DNA of 64,000 nucleotides from the NCBI GenBank assembly GCA_032158295.1, contig CM063250.1, forward strand, positions 7,985,001 through 8,049,000, given 5' to 3'. The position numbers were made by a program, and so were the translations under genes. Of this stretch, positions 35,880-50,100 are shown piece by piece. Under the pieces are notes generated by a model. It saw nothing but the letters and a program-made list of their open reading frames with translations. It did not search any database and was not told the DNA's origin. The stretch comes from Pycnopodia helianthoides (lineage: Eukaryota; Echinodermata; Asteroidea; Forcipulatida; Asteriidae). The first letter of the stretch is position 1. Each line of letters begins with the position of its first letter.

Positions 35880-36320
35880 AGCCGTTCAACATTTGGCCAA
35901 TACCTGACCCCAATGCTTTGTTTAGCTGTTCAACTGTGTGAATACCGACCCCAATGCTGTTCGTTCAGCCATGTTCAACTGTGTGAATACCTGACCCCAA
36001 TGCGTTCGTTCAGCCTGTTCAACTGTGTGAATACCCGACCCCATCGCCTTTGTTCAGCCAGTTCAACTGTGTGAATACCTGACCCCAATGCGTTCGTTCA
36101 GCCTGTTCAACTGTGTGAATACCCGACCCCATCGCCTTTGTTCAGCCTGTTCAACTGTGTGAATACCTGACCCCAATGCGTTCGCTCAGCCTGTTCAACT
36201 GTGTGAATACCTGACCCCAATGCGTTCGCTCAGCCTGTTCAACTGTGTGAATACCTGACCCAATGCGTTCGCTCAGCCTGTTCAACTGTGTAAATACCTG
36301 ACCCCAATGCGTTTGTTTAC
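35880..36320 (+). repeat. ~44 bp minisatellite, about 10 units
   Basis: The unit GTTCAACTGTGTGAATACCT followed by GACCCCAATGCGTTCGTTCA is repeated about ten times, mostly at 44 bp spacing. Variants carry CATCGCCTTTGTT, and the first unit is degenerate. It lies about 2 kb upstream of the lectin-like gene. Confidence 0.9.
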
Positions 36321-36837
36321 AAACCACTAAGGGTCATACTGTAAAAAAATAATAATAATAATAATAAGATAGCCTCCCGAGACATTGCAGTGATTTTATT
36401 TCGTTTTTAATGTAAATATACATGACTGATATCTACAAACCCTCAAAGGAGAAAAAAGCAAACAAACTATATTGCAAACATCATAAATGGGCTACAGATG
36501 CCTTTTAGATGAGTTGTGCAATTTGACATCGTTAATAACGCTCGCAGACGGTTCGATTCAACGTTTCGGTAGCCGTAATGAAAAGATGAAAGCTCGATTT
36601 GAACACGCACAGTTGATACGTGACCTCCTTTTTTTACTCGTTTTGTTTGCTGTTCTCTTTTCTTCTGTTTTTCTTCTTTTTTTCAGTCGTCGTCGTCGTA
36701 GTCAAAACAAGCTCGATTTGAACACGCACGGTTCAATGATACGAGATTCCTCACAGATTCTGGTTTTAATTTTTCAAAACTGGTTCCTGTGAATAAATCC
36801 AACCACCCCCTTCCCTCTTCAAAACAAAGTGTTTAAA

Positions 36838-37500
36838 CCATAGAGCTATATATATTGACTAGAGCGCTAACACCCCGTTATACACGCACTAAGGTTTTGA
36901 AGCCGTGTGGGCGCATCCATGTTTATGTACAAACCAATACAAAAGCTTGAAATTTTGTACGGCAATTGTACGGCTATTTGCATGATAAAGCGTTTGTTCT
37001 TTTCTATGCGTCATCGAACCAAATATGCAGCAAATGAGAACGCACAATCTTGTCACTGGGCGTGGGTCATGTTTAACATGTGCGTTTGCGCGTATACGTT
37101 TTTTTTTTTAGTTCGTCATTCTTGCCGGCATATTGTGTATCCTTGAAGCAGATTTCGTTTTTTTCCCCTTGACATCTTGAAGCATTAAATCCTCCCAAAC
37201 AAGGCTTTAGTTCGACTCAGCATTTTTCCTAAGACGTAAGTAACAACATCAGAAAATCACCTACTACATATTTTTTTAAGACATCACTAAAATCACCTGT
37301 TTACAAGAGCAATGATCGTTAGATTAAATATGGCGCGTACGTAAGCGCGCACGCCGAATGCAAAATGTTCGCGGCCATGTGTGCTCTCTTAAAATTAAAA
37401 TCGTTCCGTAGTCACGCAACACATCAAACATGTCTGCGCCCAGGGTGGCTTCTGAACTCAGAGCAAGTTAGCGCTCTAGTCAGTATATATAGCTCTATGG
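36838..37500 (+). mobile_element. 663 bp TIR element, copy A
   Basis: The ends are inverted repeats of about 33 bp beginning CCATAGAGCTATATATA, and TTTAAA is duplicated on each side (36,832-36,837 and 37,501-37,506). It is nearly identical over its length to 52,919-53,600 in the same orientation, apart from a short difference near 37,050-37,070. No transposase is encoded. It ends about 0.7 kb before the start codon of the lectin-like gene. Confidence 0.9.
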
Positions 37501-37627
37501 TTTAAACACACAACATTTAAATTGAAGGTCCTGAATACAAATTGAGATGTACCAGAGTCCCCTTTAATAAGATCAACTCGTCCTTGAGGATATAAACAAA
37601 AACATGCTGAGAAAAAATAATAGTGAA

Positions 37628-37682
37628 AACAACGAACAATGAACACAACGAACGCGTTCGTTTGGGTTCATTGTTCGTTGTT
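37628..37682. repeat. 55 bp near-perfect hairpin
   Basis: AACAACGAACAATGAAC at 37,628 pairs with GTTCATTGTTCGTTGTT ending at 37,682 around a centre of AACGCGTT. The arms differ by about two changes. No flanking duplication is evident. Confidence 0.75.
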
Positions 37683-38088
37683 GACAATATCATCGACTCA
37701 GTGAGTACTCAAATTAAAAAAATCTGTTACAATAACCATGACTTTCTTAGTCTTATTAGGTTATTGAGTGCAATCAGAAGGCAATGAGAGCAAACTAATG
37801 CGAGTATAATACAAAATTATAAAAGACAATAAAACGGACATTGAGAGCAGATAACTAACTTACTCAAAGGTAACACAAAATATACATTTGAAAAAAAAAA
37901 CAGCAACATTAACTTTCTGACTATTGTTACCCCTCCACGTTTGCCTTGACAAATCGGTAACCGGAAAAATACACAATATGCTAATTGCAGAGCATGCGCG
38001 CTGGCATCTCTCAACGACCCTTCCACAGTTGATAGCATATTAACGTACCCTTGAGACAATTATTATAACGGACAGTGATGCCTAATGT

Positions 38089-38102
38089 GTTTCCATGGCA
38101 AC
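38089..38102 (+). promoter_or_regulatory. X-box-like RFX site
   Basis: GTTTCCATGGCAAC fits the RFX X-box pattern, two half-sites around AT. It lies about 94 bp upstream of the ATG at 38,196. X-boxes close to transcription starts are typical of genes active in ciliated cells; use here is an inference. Confidence 0.5.
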
Positions 38103-38195
38103 GAGTGGGGGGTTCAAAACAAAATCTGCTGTTCAAAACGACTTGAGAGGTTCCACTTTAATCAGTTCAGGGAGAAACGGTTTTCGAGCGGTACA

Positions 38196-41100
38196 ATGGC
38201 GAGAAGCCAAATGGGTTTCGAGGTGATGACTCTAGTGCCACTCTTCACCGTGTTCGTCGCCTGCCATTTCTGCCCGGGCTCCGGTAGTCTTGTCGGTGAG
38301 TGGGTGAATCTCTTTTGCTGAATTCTATGTTACTTTACAATTTTACATAAAAATTGGTCGTGCAGGTCTATTTCGGCAGTCGATATTGCCGGCAGAACAT
38401 CTCCATTATTTTGTTTAACTATAAAAGAGCTAAGAAATAGTGCATTTTGAGGCGTATACGTAAGTTTTTTTCCGTTACGAGTTATTTTCTGAGATCAATA
38501 TTTCAAGAAGTAGAGACGGGCGTTTCTCGTTCTTTTAAAAAAAATTATTTTGTAATAAACATGAAACCGGCAAATCAAAACAGATTGTAGCACTGGGTGT
38601 CTGTTTTACAAAAACAAAAAAATGCGAAAGCAATTGTGATGCCAGTTTTCTTCTCAACCGATCTTAATAATGAATTTCAGAAGCGGATATTGAAGCATTG
38701 TACAGAATGAGTCAGAACCTAGAATTCTGTTTTTAAATCGGAGCAATCTCGACTTCGTATCAGTAGGCCTACATTTAAACGGAATGTTGCAGACCGAAGA
38801 TAAGAAAAGTTGGAGTTAAATATTCAGTGAATTTTATTTTCCATTTGGCGATAAATCTAAAAAAGAATTTCCAAGCCGAGCTTAAAGTGTCGTGATTCTT
38901 GCAAAATCTTTCTTGTCCTTTAAAAATAGGCTTCAAATTGAAAGGTGCGAAGGGGGGGGGGGGCAAGCATTGACATTGACGCCATCTGAAAGTGGTTCTT
39001 GAAAAGAGGACTAATTGGCCTTTGCTCGGCCCCAGCGGCCTATCCAGGACCGCTGGGATGGGCTAATCAGCTTGCACAAATTCTTGTTCAGGAAGTACGT
39101 CATGCGTGCAGTGCTTGCAGTGTGAGTGTGATGCATGATGGGACTGAGCATTAACCAATGAGCGTGCTTGATACGTTTGCCCATCCCAGCGCCTTTGGTT
39201 TTAAGGCAAGGCGCTGGGGACGAGCGAATAATTGGCCCTGATGACCACAAAAGTGGTCCGTACCTTGAACCTCGTTTTGAAGTTGATTTTAAAGACCAGA
39301 TTGACCGAAAACGGCAACAATTGATCTATGCTGAATTTTCTTTTTTTAAACGTTTTCAATCAATAAGGAAATTGCGTTCACGTGAAAGTTAAAAGATTGT
39401 AAATGCAAAAAAAAAAAAAATAATAATAGAATAAACTTTAAAATTTTTTAACACCCTTCAATACCGGTGCCTTTTATGGAAATTCGCGAAACTCCCCGTG
39501 ACGTCATCACTCATGTTACGTCATTTGTGTGGAGCTCCGTTTCGAATAGCCGCTTTGTTGCAACAAAAAGCAACATCCCACAGATGACGTCAAAGTAACT
39601 TTCACTTTTACACCCGCCGTCAACGGCAAAAGTGTTGCTAGTTTTTTTTTTTAAACCTTGAGCTCTGGGTCTACTTTGGGGATCGATAATTACGAAAAAA
39701 AATTAAGTGTAAAAATATTAACATTACAATTAGATGATAAATAAACACATTATAAATAAGTTGAAATAGCATTCCCGTTAAAAACAATTATTTGCCCAAG
39801 TCTCTGTTTAACAAGAAAAACATAATGTATGTCACTGGTAATCATGAAATTACACAAAAACCACAATTTCAAGGGATATGTACGGCGCTTCATGAGTGCC
39901 ATCCAACTTATCGAGATAACCAGATAATTTATTGCATCAAGTCGACTTTTCTGTGGTATAAGTAGACTTAGCGACATAAAATATCGTATCAAGTCGACTT
40001 ATAATAATCAAAAAGACGACTTACCGAGATAAATTATCTCGCCAAGACGACTTACAAAACACAATAATTCCACTTATCTAGAACAAGCACCTCGCCAAGA
40101 CGACTTAAGACAATCAATTTGTCTAAGTTGTCTTCGTGAGATAATTTATCTGGGTCAGTCGACTTCTCGATTACGTAAGCTGTCTTCGCGAGATAACTTA
40201 TCTAGGTAAGTCGACTTCTTGATTGTCGTAAGTCGCCTTGGCGAGATAATTTATGTCGCTAAGTCTACTTATACCACAGAAAAGTCGACTTGATGCAATA
40301 AATTATCTGGTTATCTCGATAAGTTGGATGGTACTCATGGAGCGCCGTAGATATGGATGTGAGTCATTATATTCTATAGTAAAATATCTTCCCAACCATG
40401 GGTGTGTTTTTGCGGTCGTAACCAATAACTGTTTCGATTGACTTGGCCGTTGGTTACTCGATGGGCAGTGACCGAAACAGTTGGTTACGGCAGCAAAAAC
40501 GCATCCCTGATTCCATAACAAACGTTATCTATGGCCAAAAAGCGCCCATTCCGAAGGCAGTGTGCCTGTTTAGGCGTTCACCCAGAAAAAAAACACATAT
40601 ATCGGTGAGACATGGAAGGCCACTATTACCCAGTAGATTTCTCTTCAGTTTTTACGACGACATCGCACAATAGATAGGTTGCAGTAGGTATCTAGCATGA
40701 AACGCTACCTAAGCGAACGTATGACTTATAATATGACGTATAATGTATTACAGTTGCACTGATGACGTTGCCCTGATAAGTAGCCGGCCCTAAACTCCCA
40801 TTCAGTGGCTCTGGGATTAAGACGATGGATAACAGACGGTTTGCTCAGCACACATTGCATGCATTGTCCGCTTTACACTGGCGATTGGTAATTCATTGTT
40901 TGGTATTGTTCTACTAAAGAACTGGGCCCTGGAACGCAAGACTTTTTAAAAGCATGTGGTTTACCTACGCGATAGGAGGAAATCAGAGAGAGTAAATCGT
41001 AGGCGTCGTGCCATGACAATTGTTTATGTTTCATGCAGAGGAAATCTGGTGTCACAAACGTATTCTCCCATTTTGTTTTTGTGCTAAATTTGGAAGTTCA

Positions 41101-44100
41101 AAAAAATTATTTTGTAATTATTTCTTGTAAAATCCACAATTATATAAAAAAAGAAGAGAAGAAAGATACTTCAATATAAACTGATAAATACATAAACAAA
41201 TGTATATTTTGTTGTAATATTTACTTGTTCAGTAGCGTGTGAAATAATTGTAAGAGTTTTTGGTCCTTTGAAATTTCTTGTTAGGAAACTATTGCTTTAA
41301 TATAAGCAACCACTTCGACCACATTGCTTAACAACTCAAGCAAGAAGCACATTTTCTTCAAAGGCCAAGTTTTAAAAAAAATCATCACCTTCAAGTTTTG
41401 TTTTAGAGTTAACAATCTTTTAACCACTTTTAATTTTACATAGTCAATGCTCCAACGACCATTCGCCTATCCACTTTTAGCACTCTATCGGTGTTTGAAG
41501 TACTGTTGCTGAAAAAGCTTGTTCGGACCCTAAAAAGCTCAACAAAATCATGTGACGTTTATTTCATCTTACTTTGCAATGTATTATAGTGTCTAAGGCC
41601 TCTTTAGTAATGTTTTACGCAATTACCAGTTATAACTGTCAAGTGGACAGTGTGCGCCGGGCAGATTGCCAGTCACCACGCGTCTTAATCCGATAGCCAT
41701 TGAAAGGGAGTTTATGGCCGGTCACTACTCGACAACGTCAGCGCAACTTACGTTATACGTCATATTATAAGTCATACGTTCGCTTAGGTGGCGTTTCATG
41801 CTCCTTCGCTACGCTCATACCCATGAAAAACAGTTTTACCCTTATGAACGACCAAAATAATCACAAAGATAAGCAGTCAATTATATTCTACGAATTTATT
41901 GAAAAACATGGGAATAAGGCCGGGATTCGGCCGACTCTGAACTACTCGGCAACGTCAGTGCAACTTACGTTATACGTCATATTATAAGTCATACGTTCGC
42001 TTATGTAGCGTTTCACGATTTACTCTCTCAGCCATTTCCTCTGATTTCCTCCTATCGCGTAGGTAAACCACATGCCTTTAAAAAGCCCGCGTTCCGGGGC
42101 CCAGCCCTTTAGTAGAACAATACCAAACAATGTATTACCAATCGCCAGTGTAAAGCGGACAATCCATGCAATGTGTGCTGAGCAAATCGTCTGTTATCCA
42201 TCGTCTTAATCCCAGAGCCACTGAATGGGAGTTTAGGGTCGGCTACTTATCAGAGCAACGTCAGTGCAACTTTAATACGTTATACGTCATATTATAAGTC
42301 ATACGTTCGCTTAGGTAGCGTTTCATGCTAGATACCTAGTATGACGTAAATCGGCCATCTTTACGGACAGTTTGGAACAAACAGTCATGCGTTTCGTGTG
42401 AGAACGGCGTGCAGCACAAGCACTTTTACAAAACTCACTGCACGATTGGTAGTGAACAACGCGGCTGCGTAATAAGTTGAGCGCTTGACGCATCTGCAAG
42501 CCAAAATGCACTTTGCCCGTAAAGATGGCGTCTACTGGGAACTATCTATATTAATTTTTGACTTATTTTTTCATCATAAAGCTCTCTCTTTAATTGGAAA
42601 GACTGCATCACAGAGCACTACATATGGTGTCTTATACTCTGCCGATGAAGCCATTGATGGCAACAAAAATACATTCTCACATACAGGTAATTACTAAGAT
42701 TATTATTAGTAGTAGTATTTAAGTAATAAAAAAAAATTATGCCCCTGATTATTGTAGCTTTATGTGGCCTTGCACCTACTACAACCGCTGCCACCGTAGA
42801 ATTTGATTTAGCCTACAGCACTCTGTTTTTGTTCTTTATTTCTGTATTGCTTTATTGCTTCATTGCTTCATTTCATTATTCCTTATTTCTTTATTTCTTT
42901 ATTTACTTCTTTATTTTGTTTATTTACTTATTTACTTATTTCTTGTTTTCTTTATATATTTTTTTCTTTCTTCCTTCTTGCTTTCTTTCTTTCTGTCTTG
43001 AATGCTTTCCTTCTTTCTTTCTTTCTTTCTCAAGGGAAAAATTCAACAACTCAACGTCAGTCAAGCTAGTCCAAAGACCGTTATAGTGTAAAACCAAGAG
43101 CCGCGGCTTCATATACATTTATACTAACAAATAAAACAGGCTTCGAACCAGTCCAACTCATTGTGAATAGCATTATATAGTTATACCTTTACTGTATCTG
43201 TTTATTACTTATTTGAGTCCGCTATAGTTATTTTGTCATGGGCTCGATCGAGGCACTGTACAAGCACACCTTATTAATAAGTCAATGTGATATCAACGCT
43301 GACAGCTTTACAAAGGCTGTAGTTATTGAATTGTTACCATGCAAGGTCGAGTATTGAATTGTAACAGAGTGCATTGAAACCAGCCTTTGTTACTGGCTTT
43401 CTTATTAGTTGTACAGCCTTCAATTCCATCACCAAAATAAAATTGTAAAATCTAAATCGGGACTGTAGTCATGACCACAACTCTCTCCCAGTTACTGCAC
43501 ACGCGCGTGACGGCCGTTACATACATTACAATATCCTGTTAGTATTTGTGGTTTATGGTACACGCCTCCACTTAGACCTCACAAAAAATATAAGGTGACT
43601 TTTGTGTGCAATTTATTAATATTCTGTATTGGGATAATCCACTGCATTTACTTAAAATATGTAAATCACTGAGAGGTGTTCACTAAGAGGTGTGTTTGTA
43701 TCATGTAAACTATTCGTCTGGCCAGCACTCCTGCGGGCAAGGAGGCAGGCCTACTGAGTTTCTTGTTTGTTCATCACATACTACTTTAACCCTTTAGTCC
43801 CTGAACCGCCCGAGTTTGCTGAAAAATGTTTAGAAAAAGATGTTTTTTAAAGGAACGTTACAGAATTGGTAAGAAAAAAGTTGTAAAATATATTTTTTAT
43901 CACAGATTTACATAAAACTTACACAGTCTAATGATGATGATAGTAGAAAACATCCCGTGAAATATTTCTGTCTGAAATGTCACATTTGATGAGAAATGAA
44001 TAAACTAGTGTTCCGATTGGAGTTTATCGCTCAGTGAGCGTTTTATTCATTTGTTGATTCTATATGATTTCATGCAAATGTGTAATCGGTTTTTCACTAT

Positions 44101-47100
44101 TTTCTCGTGACCCAGATGGCCGATCGATCTCAAACTTCTACAGGTTTGTCAGTTTATGTATATGGTGGATTACAAAAAGTGCTTTAACTGCCAGCAACTG
44201 TTTTGTTAGCAAAACCAACTCTGCAATGTTCCTTTAAAGATACACAAGGCTTGTTATTCACGTACAGTTTTCGTCCTTTTCGTTAATATTGTCATTGATT
44301 AAAGGTATTGTACACTTTTGGTAACAGCTCAAAATCAGTGTCCACATTTTGTGTGATTAAGCATATGCATGAACAAACAAACCTGTGAAAGGTTTGAGCT
44401 CAATTGGTCATCGAGGTCACGAGAAAATAGTGAAAAGAGATGTGTTTTCTGGGTTTTTTTTCAAATTATCGCGCGCGATAATTACTATTGTTTTACTCGT
44501 TTCTCAGAAACGATAGCATTTTAGGCAGAAATATTTTAAGGAACCCTTTCTACCATTACTTACTTTAAATCATGTAAGTTATTCGTGAATCTGTGAACAC
44601 TGTGTTTTTCGATCTTACCAATAGTGTACAGGCCTAACAAAACCGGCTATCGCTAAATTTCATGGAGGTTATTTTTTCATAAAGTTAAAATGAACGCATT
44701 AGTTTTAAAGGCTGTACCTGGCGTCAACTGCTCAAACTAATTAATTGCTAACCATTAGCTTTCGATAGTGATGCTTTGTTGATCAACAATGGAAAGGTCT
44801 ATGCAATAGACGTCATCGACCGCCGTCTTTGATGAATTGTGCACGCGTGAAGAGCTTTCATTGGCTGAGAGTCGTGCGTAGCGCATGCACTTTTCCATTT
44901 TTTTTTTTACATCAAAGATGGCGGTCAATGACGCGTATTGCAATCAATTTATAGACCTTTCCATTGTTGATAAACAAACCGCGCTGGTTGGCATGGGCGG
45001 CCGAATGATGGCAAAACATTCAGTCGTATTAACAGACAATGTGACCAAATTCATGACTTTTGCAAATTTTTATTTGACACAAATACATCCCATGTATTTT
45101 TGAATATTGTGTAACGTTGTTGAAAACTGTGGCTATCCTTTTTTGCTTTGCATTTATGGCTTTCCATAGTTTTCCAACCTTGGTTGGCAAATAGAAAGGT
45201 CTATAGAAAAGTTTATAACACCCCTTCCTTTGATTCTATCTGTTGATTGGCCGAGAGCGTGTCACATGGTGTTGTGTAGTTTTACTCTTGTACATGTTCA
45301 CCGACCAAACGAACTATTCAACGAACTATTCAACGATAGCCTAGCAACCGATGTACTGGTGCGTGGATACCCTGGTACCCTGACTACATTGACTACCATT
45401 GATTTAAACGAGCTGCTTGACAACCTCGAACCCGGTGTAATGAACAAAATATGTGCATTTGAAATACGGTTTAGAGAACGAACGTTACAGCAGTAGTCTG
45501 GTACCCTCTTATTTTGTCAAAACTCGGTATTTCAACGTAAGATTTTACAGTTCAGTCAGTGCGCAGCGTTCGGAAAAGTGCTTCCTTTCATTTGTAGCGT
45601 ATGCACGGCAGTCGCAGTTTTGCATATATAATGAGCTAGGAGGGCACATTTTCAAAAAATCATATCGTGAAAATTCAGCCATGTAAAAATACAAAAACGT
45701 AATATTATGAACGAGGAATGCTTTATTGTAATATAAAAATCATGGAAGAATTTTTAATTGTTCAGAATTGAGAAATATTCGACTAGAAAAATTATCATCG
45801 TTGTATAAAAATAACGGTTTCCGAAAAAGTCCCTTTTCTAGCATTTAACGAAATTGTGCAGAAAAACTTGAATCATGGGTGTTTAGGTACATTATTAATC
45901 TACTCATACGCTGTAGTCGTTTTTTCTGAAGCCACTCGAAACAGTCGGGGGCACCCTAAGTTTCCGTCGCCGTCAGCGTTAACATTCTCGGTAGAAAAAT
46001 CCGCCATTACCCGTTGGTCTAATGGGAGCCCGAATGTGATTGGTCAGGATGTGCAGCGTGCCAAGGAGTCAAGCGTGCCAACTGACTAATCAGCTACTAC
46101 GTAACAAAACGCAAGGCAACCATGGTTTGGCACGATTCCCTGCTCCGGTCATGCAATCTACGAGGGCTTGTGTTGACAAGAAACCGGTGCCCGACTATTA
46201 TTCGTTGTTATGGTGTTTGGCCGGGTTTAGCTTCAGTTCTTTGGAAGGATCTGTATCTTTACGTCGCAGAAACCAAAACTGGCATAAACGAAATATAATT
46301 TTTCGTAACAAAATTTCATCATTTTTGTCAAGAAGATCATCAAAAAACATGACAAAATAAATAGCGTCGTAAGAACAAGTAAAAACCACAAGGCCTTTTT
46401 CTCCCGCCATTTGATGATGACGTCACATAAGCTAAAACGATACGGCACAAATAACGTTTTTTGCAAAAGTTTTTGCACCGAAAAAAACATTAACGGCTAA
46501 ACCTGCAGAAGTGTATGTGGTACGTATCGAAAGAACGATCCTTCGTTTATCTGAATATGGACTCCGTTTGTCTCAATCGTGCTCGAAACAGTCAGGGGCA
46601 CCCTAAATGTAAAGCTAATCAACAAAAAGTGTGAAACTTTAATCACATTTCAGACGAAGATTCACATGTATTTGGTACCTAAAATCTGGGAAAAAATGGG
46701 TTTATTTTACGACGAAAATGTTCAAAGAAACTTCCCACTCCATCTTGACCCAACACTACCCTCCAGTGGGCACTTGTAGCCAATCTTGCAGGGTCGCCTC
46801 ATTCACGCGAAATCTCAAAGGGTCCGAAGACCGCCGTGCAGCTGCAAATGAAATCTGGTGTTCGGCCTCATTATCTAACACCCTGCGCACTGACTGAGTT
46901 CTTGTTTGACGATTGATTGCCACGTACGTAAGTGTTCATTAATTTTATTAAAGTATACAGATAGAATCAAAGGAAGAGGTGTTATAAAACAAATATTGAC
47001 TGCTTTGTCTCGTGGCGTACTAAAACTATAGTCACTCTCGGTGATCCCCGGAGATCACCTCGAGTGACTAGTTTTACTACGCCACTCGAAGCAGTCAATA

Positions 47101-50100
47101 TTTGTATACTATACGATACCCAAACTGCTCGAAACTAGGACGTCGTTGTCTCGGCGACGCAATGCAATATCACGTAAAATCCATGCGACACAAGGTCTTT
47201 TTTCGCGCCAAGTAACGAATCACTTATTTCCCAATTTATTTATTATTATTCGCAATTATTTCACACTTTCGAGCCGGATGTTGTGGAGGTCGAGTAGTAT
47301 TGCTTCATTTTCTCTCAAGTTTCCAGACTTTTTACAAATTTTATCTATTTCATTGTTAGTTTCAAATGTAATCATTCCACCATTATGTTTTTGGGGTTGA
47401 AAAAAGTGATGTGACAGAAACAAAGATCACACAAAATTGCATCCACGTTAATCTCCCATTCTGATGGCTCAGAGGTGACCGGAAGCTCAATGGTGACCTC
47501 ATCGTCGCGAGACTTACACGGTCGCTATTGACAACCGTGTGTCTTTAAAGGCATAGTATACCTTTGGTTTTTGGAACCGTTCGATTGTTTTAATCCTATA
47601 CGAATGCAGATATATACAATAAAACTAGCCTGTGAAAATTTCATTTCAAAAGGTGGTCGCGTTTTTGAAATATCGCCAAAATCCGCAGCGAATATTATGT
47701 CCACGCACAAAGAATAATCCCTACTAGGAATACACGATCTGAGAAACGTTTCTGACAGAAACGTTTTTCAGATTCAAATTTTGGGGGATAAAAACTGACA
47801 TATTTTCCCATATCTACGTTATTTTTAATTGAAATATTTCTCAAAATGCTTCATACTATCGAAAGTTGCTGTACTACTAACCAAGTCAGTTTGTATTGCC
47901 ATTAATTTGTGTGAATAATGAGTAATTACCAATAATGTACCTTCCCTTAAAGTCATTTTAAATCTACCAACTTGGTGTATAGTTAAACAAATATATATAT
48001 ATATATATTAAATGACAGCAAACATGTAGAAAATGCTTCAAATTCACACTGTCCACTTGAACTTTTAGGTGGCTCAGACGGTTCAGTTGATGCGCACCCT
48101 TGGTGGCGAGTAGACTTGGGTGGAGATCACTGTTTGGGAAAAATCACAGTCACCATTAGAACAAACTGTTGCGGTAAGTTTTTATCTTATTTGAAGTTTT
48201 AAATCTTTCTAAATAAAACCAAGGGATCCCCAACGGCGAGTAAAAGGCCTTGTCATACAGAGCAAATTTTTCAGGCAACTTGTGAGGCAACCAACTGCAT
48301 GCACTGCATGTGAAGGGAGCACAAGAGACACTCTTCTGTACTCTCCACAGAAAAAAATAATGAGAAAATTGAAAGTTTAAATGAATTGTATTATTGGAGA
48401 TTGCCTGGAACTGGGCCCAATTTCATAAAGCTGTTAAGCAGAAAATACTGCTTGACAAATTTCTTTGCTAAGCAAAAATTTGGGTGGGGCACCAGTCACA
48501 ACAATGCAAACTTAATGTAACTTTGGCCGGTAACCTGTTTCTGCTAAGCAATACTTTTTTGTGCTTACCAAGTTTGTTTGTGCTTACAGGCTTCACGAAA
48601 TTGGGCCCTGGTCGCCTGAAAACAATCGCATGTGACATGACCTTTAAAACGCCGTACCTCGAAGAGAAGACGGTGAACAAAAGATGATGTTTTAGATGTG
48701 GGGGAAACCTCCGAATAATATGAGTGAAACCTCACGTCCGTGATAAGGTATGGGGAACCGACACCCCAAAGCAAATGTGAGGCTACCTCCGAGTTGGTAT
48801 TCTAACAACAGAGGTAAAAGGCAGGGCAATATACCAGTGAGCCATCATTTCGATCAACTGATAATTCAAAAACCTTGTTTTAAAGTTAAACAAATCATAC
48901 ATTATCAAAGTTGGCCAAAATAATTTACCTCGGAAGTTGCGATCCTTTGTTTGTAATTGTAGAGCTAGCTTTGGTGTAGCGGTGCAGCCATAGTGTTTTT
49001 ATCCATCAGCTCAAGTAAACCAAACCGAGGCTGAAAGGGAAGTGAGTTTGGTCAGTGTTCATGAACATCACACCATTTCCTGATGTAACTGGGTATTGTA
49101 ATAAATGTCTGATCGGTTGAAATTGTGAATTGCTCAGCTGACGAGTCTATCTGCCCTATTGAACATTTTTTGTTGTCAGAAGAAATGATACGCCTAAGAT
49201 AAGTCAATAGTTTCGGATTTATTTAAAATAACATGCCCTACGATAAGATACAAATTTGAATATAAGCATGCTAGCAACAAGTAACCACAGTTTGTTAAAC
49301 ATAATATCAATAATATGGATCAACAATACAAATAGGCCTATGTCTGCCAAAAAAACTCACCGAAATAACAGCAGGTACGCTGCAGTTGACATGATGGCAT
49401 TTTCACCCTTATGCGTTGACGTCATCACGCCGCCATCTTAGAGGTAAAACGATGAAGCAAAATGGAAAAAGCCCATCTATGTGCGCGCGGTGCGCAGAAT
49501 GGGCCACGAAGCATCCTCCTATTTAGCCTGACCATCTGACGTCACACTTCGAGGCTCGTGAATAACGCCAGAGACCGGTGTCGCATGCAATTATGTCCTC
49601 TATTATGCAATACTATCCGGCGGACATTATTGCACATGCAATTATGTCCGCCGGGCGGTTTTGCATATGCAATCGTGTCCGCCCGGACGCTGCTGCATAA
49701 TGCAATAGACCCTTCCCATGAAATATGTAAATTACATTCACGCATGCGTACAGACGCTGCTGGTTGGCAAACGCCATAGAGTTGTGCACAAGGCAGACGC
49801 ACAAACGCGTGTGCGTCACGCCACCATCAGTCCCATGCAAAAAGGCGCGATGTTCACTCATTTTGCCAACCAGAAGGGAGAGTGCGCACGCGCGATGTTC
49901 AATTTGCATATATCATGGGAAGGGTCTATTGTGTCCCGCCCCGTGCAAAACCGTCCTACGCAAACAAGGCTCCCCTTCCCCGCGAAAATAAGAAAACAGA
50001 TTGTGATAGAATCGAAAATAGTCTAACGCGTTGCTGCAATGAGACTGCACATGAAATTGTCATTCTACTGTTGTGCTTCTACTTTATTGGTGACAACAAT

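Noticed and set aside
42739..43086. 115-codon open frame rich in Phe and Leu
   Set aside because: It is a translation of the pyrimidine microsatellite in intron 2 of the lectin-like gene.
44885..45103. 72-codon open frame starting MHFSIFFF
   Set aside because: It overlaps a MITE-like inverted repeat and has no splice or domain support.
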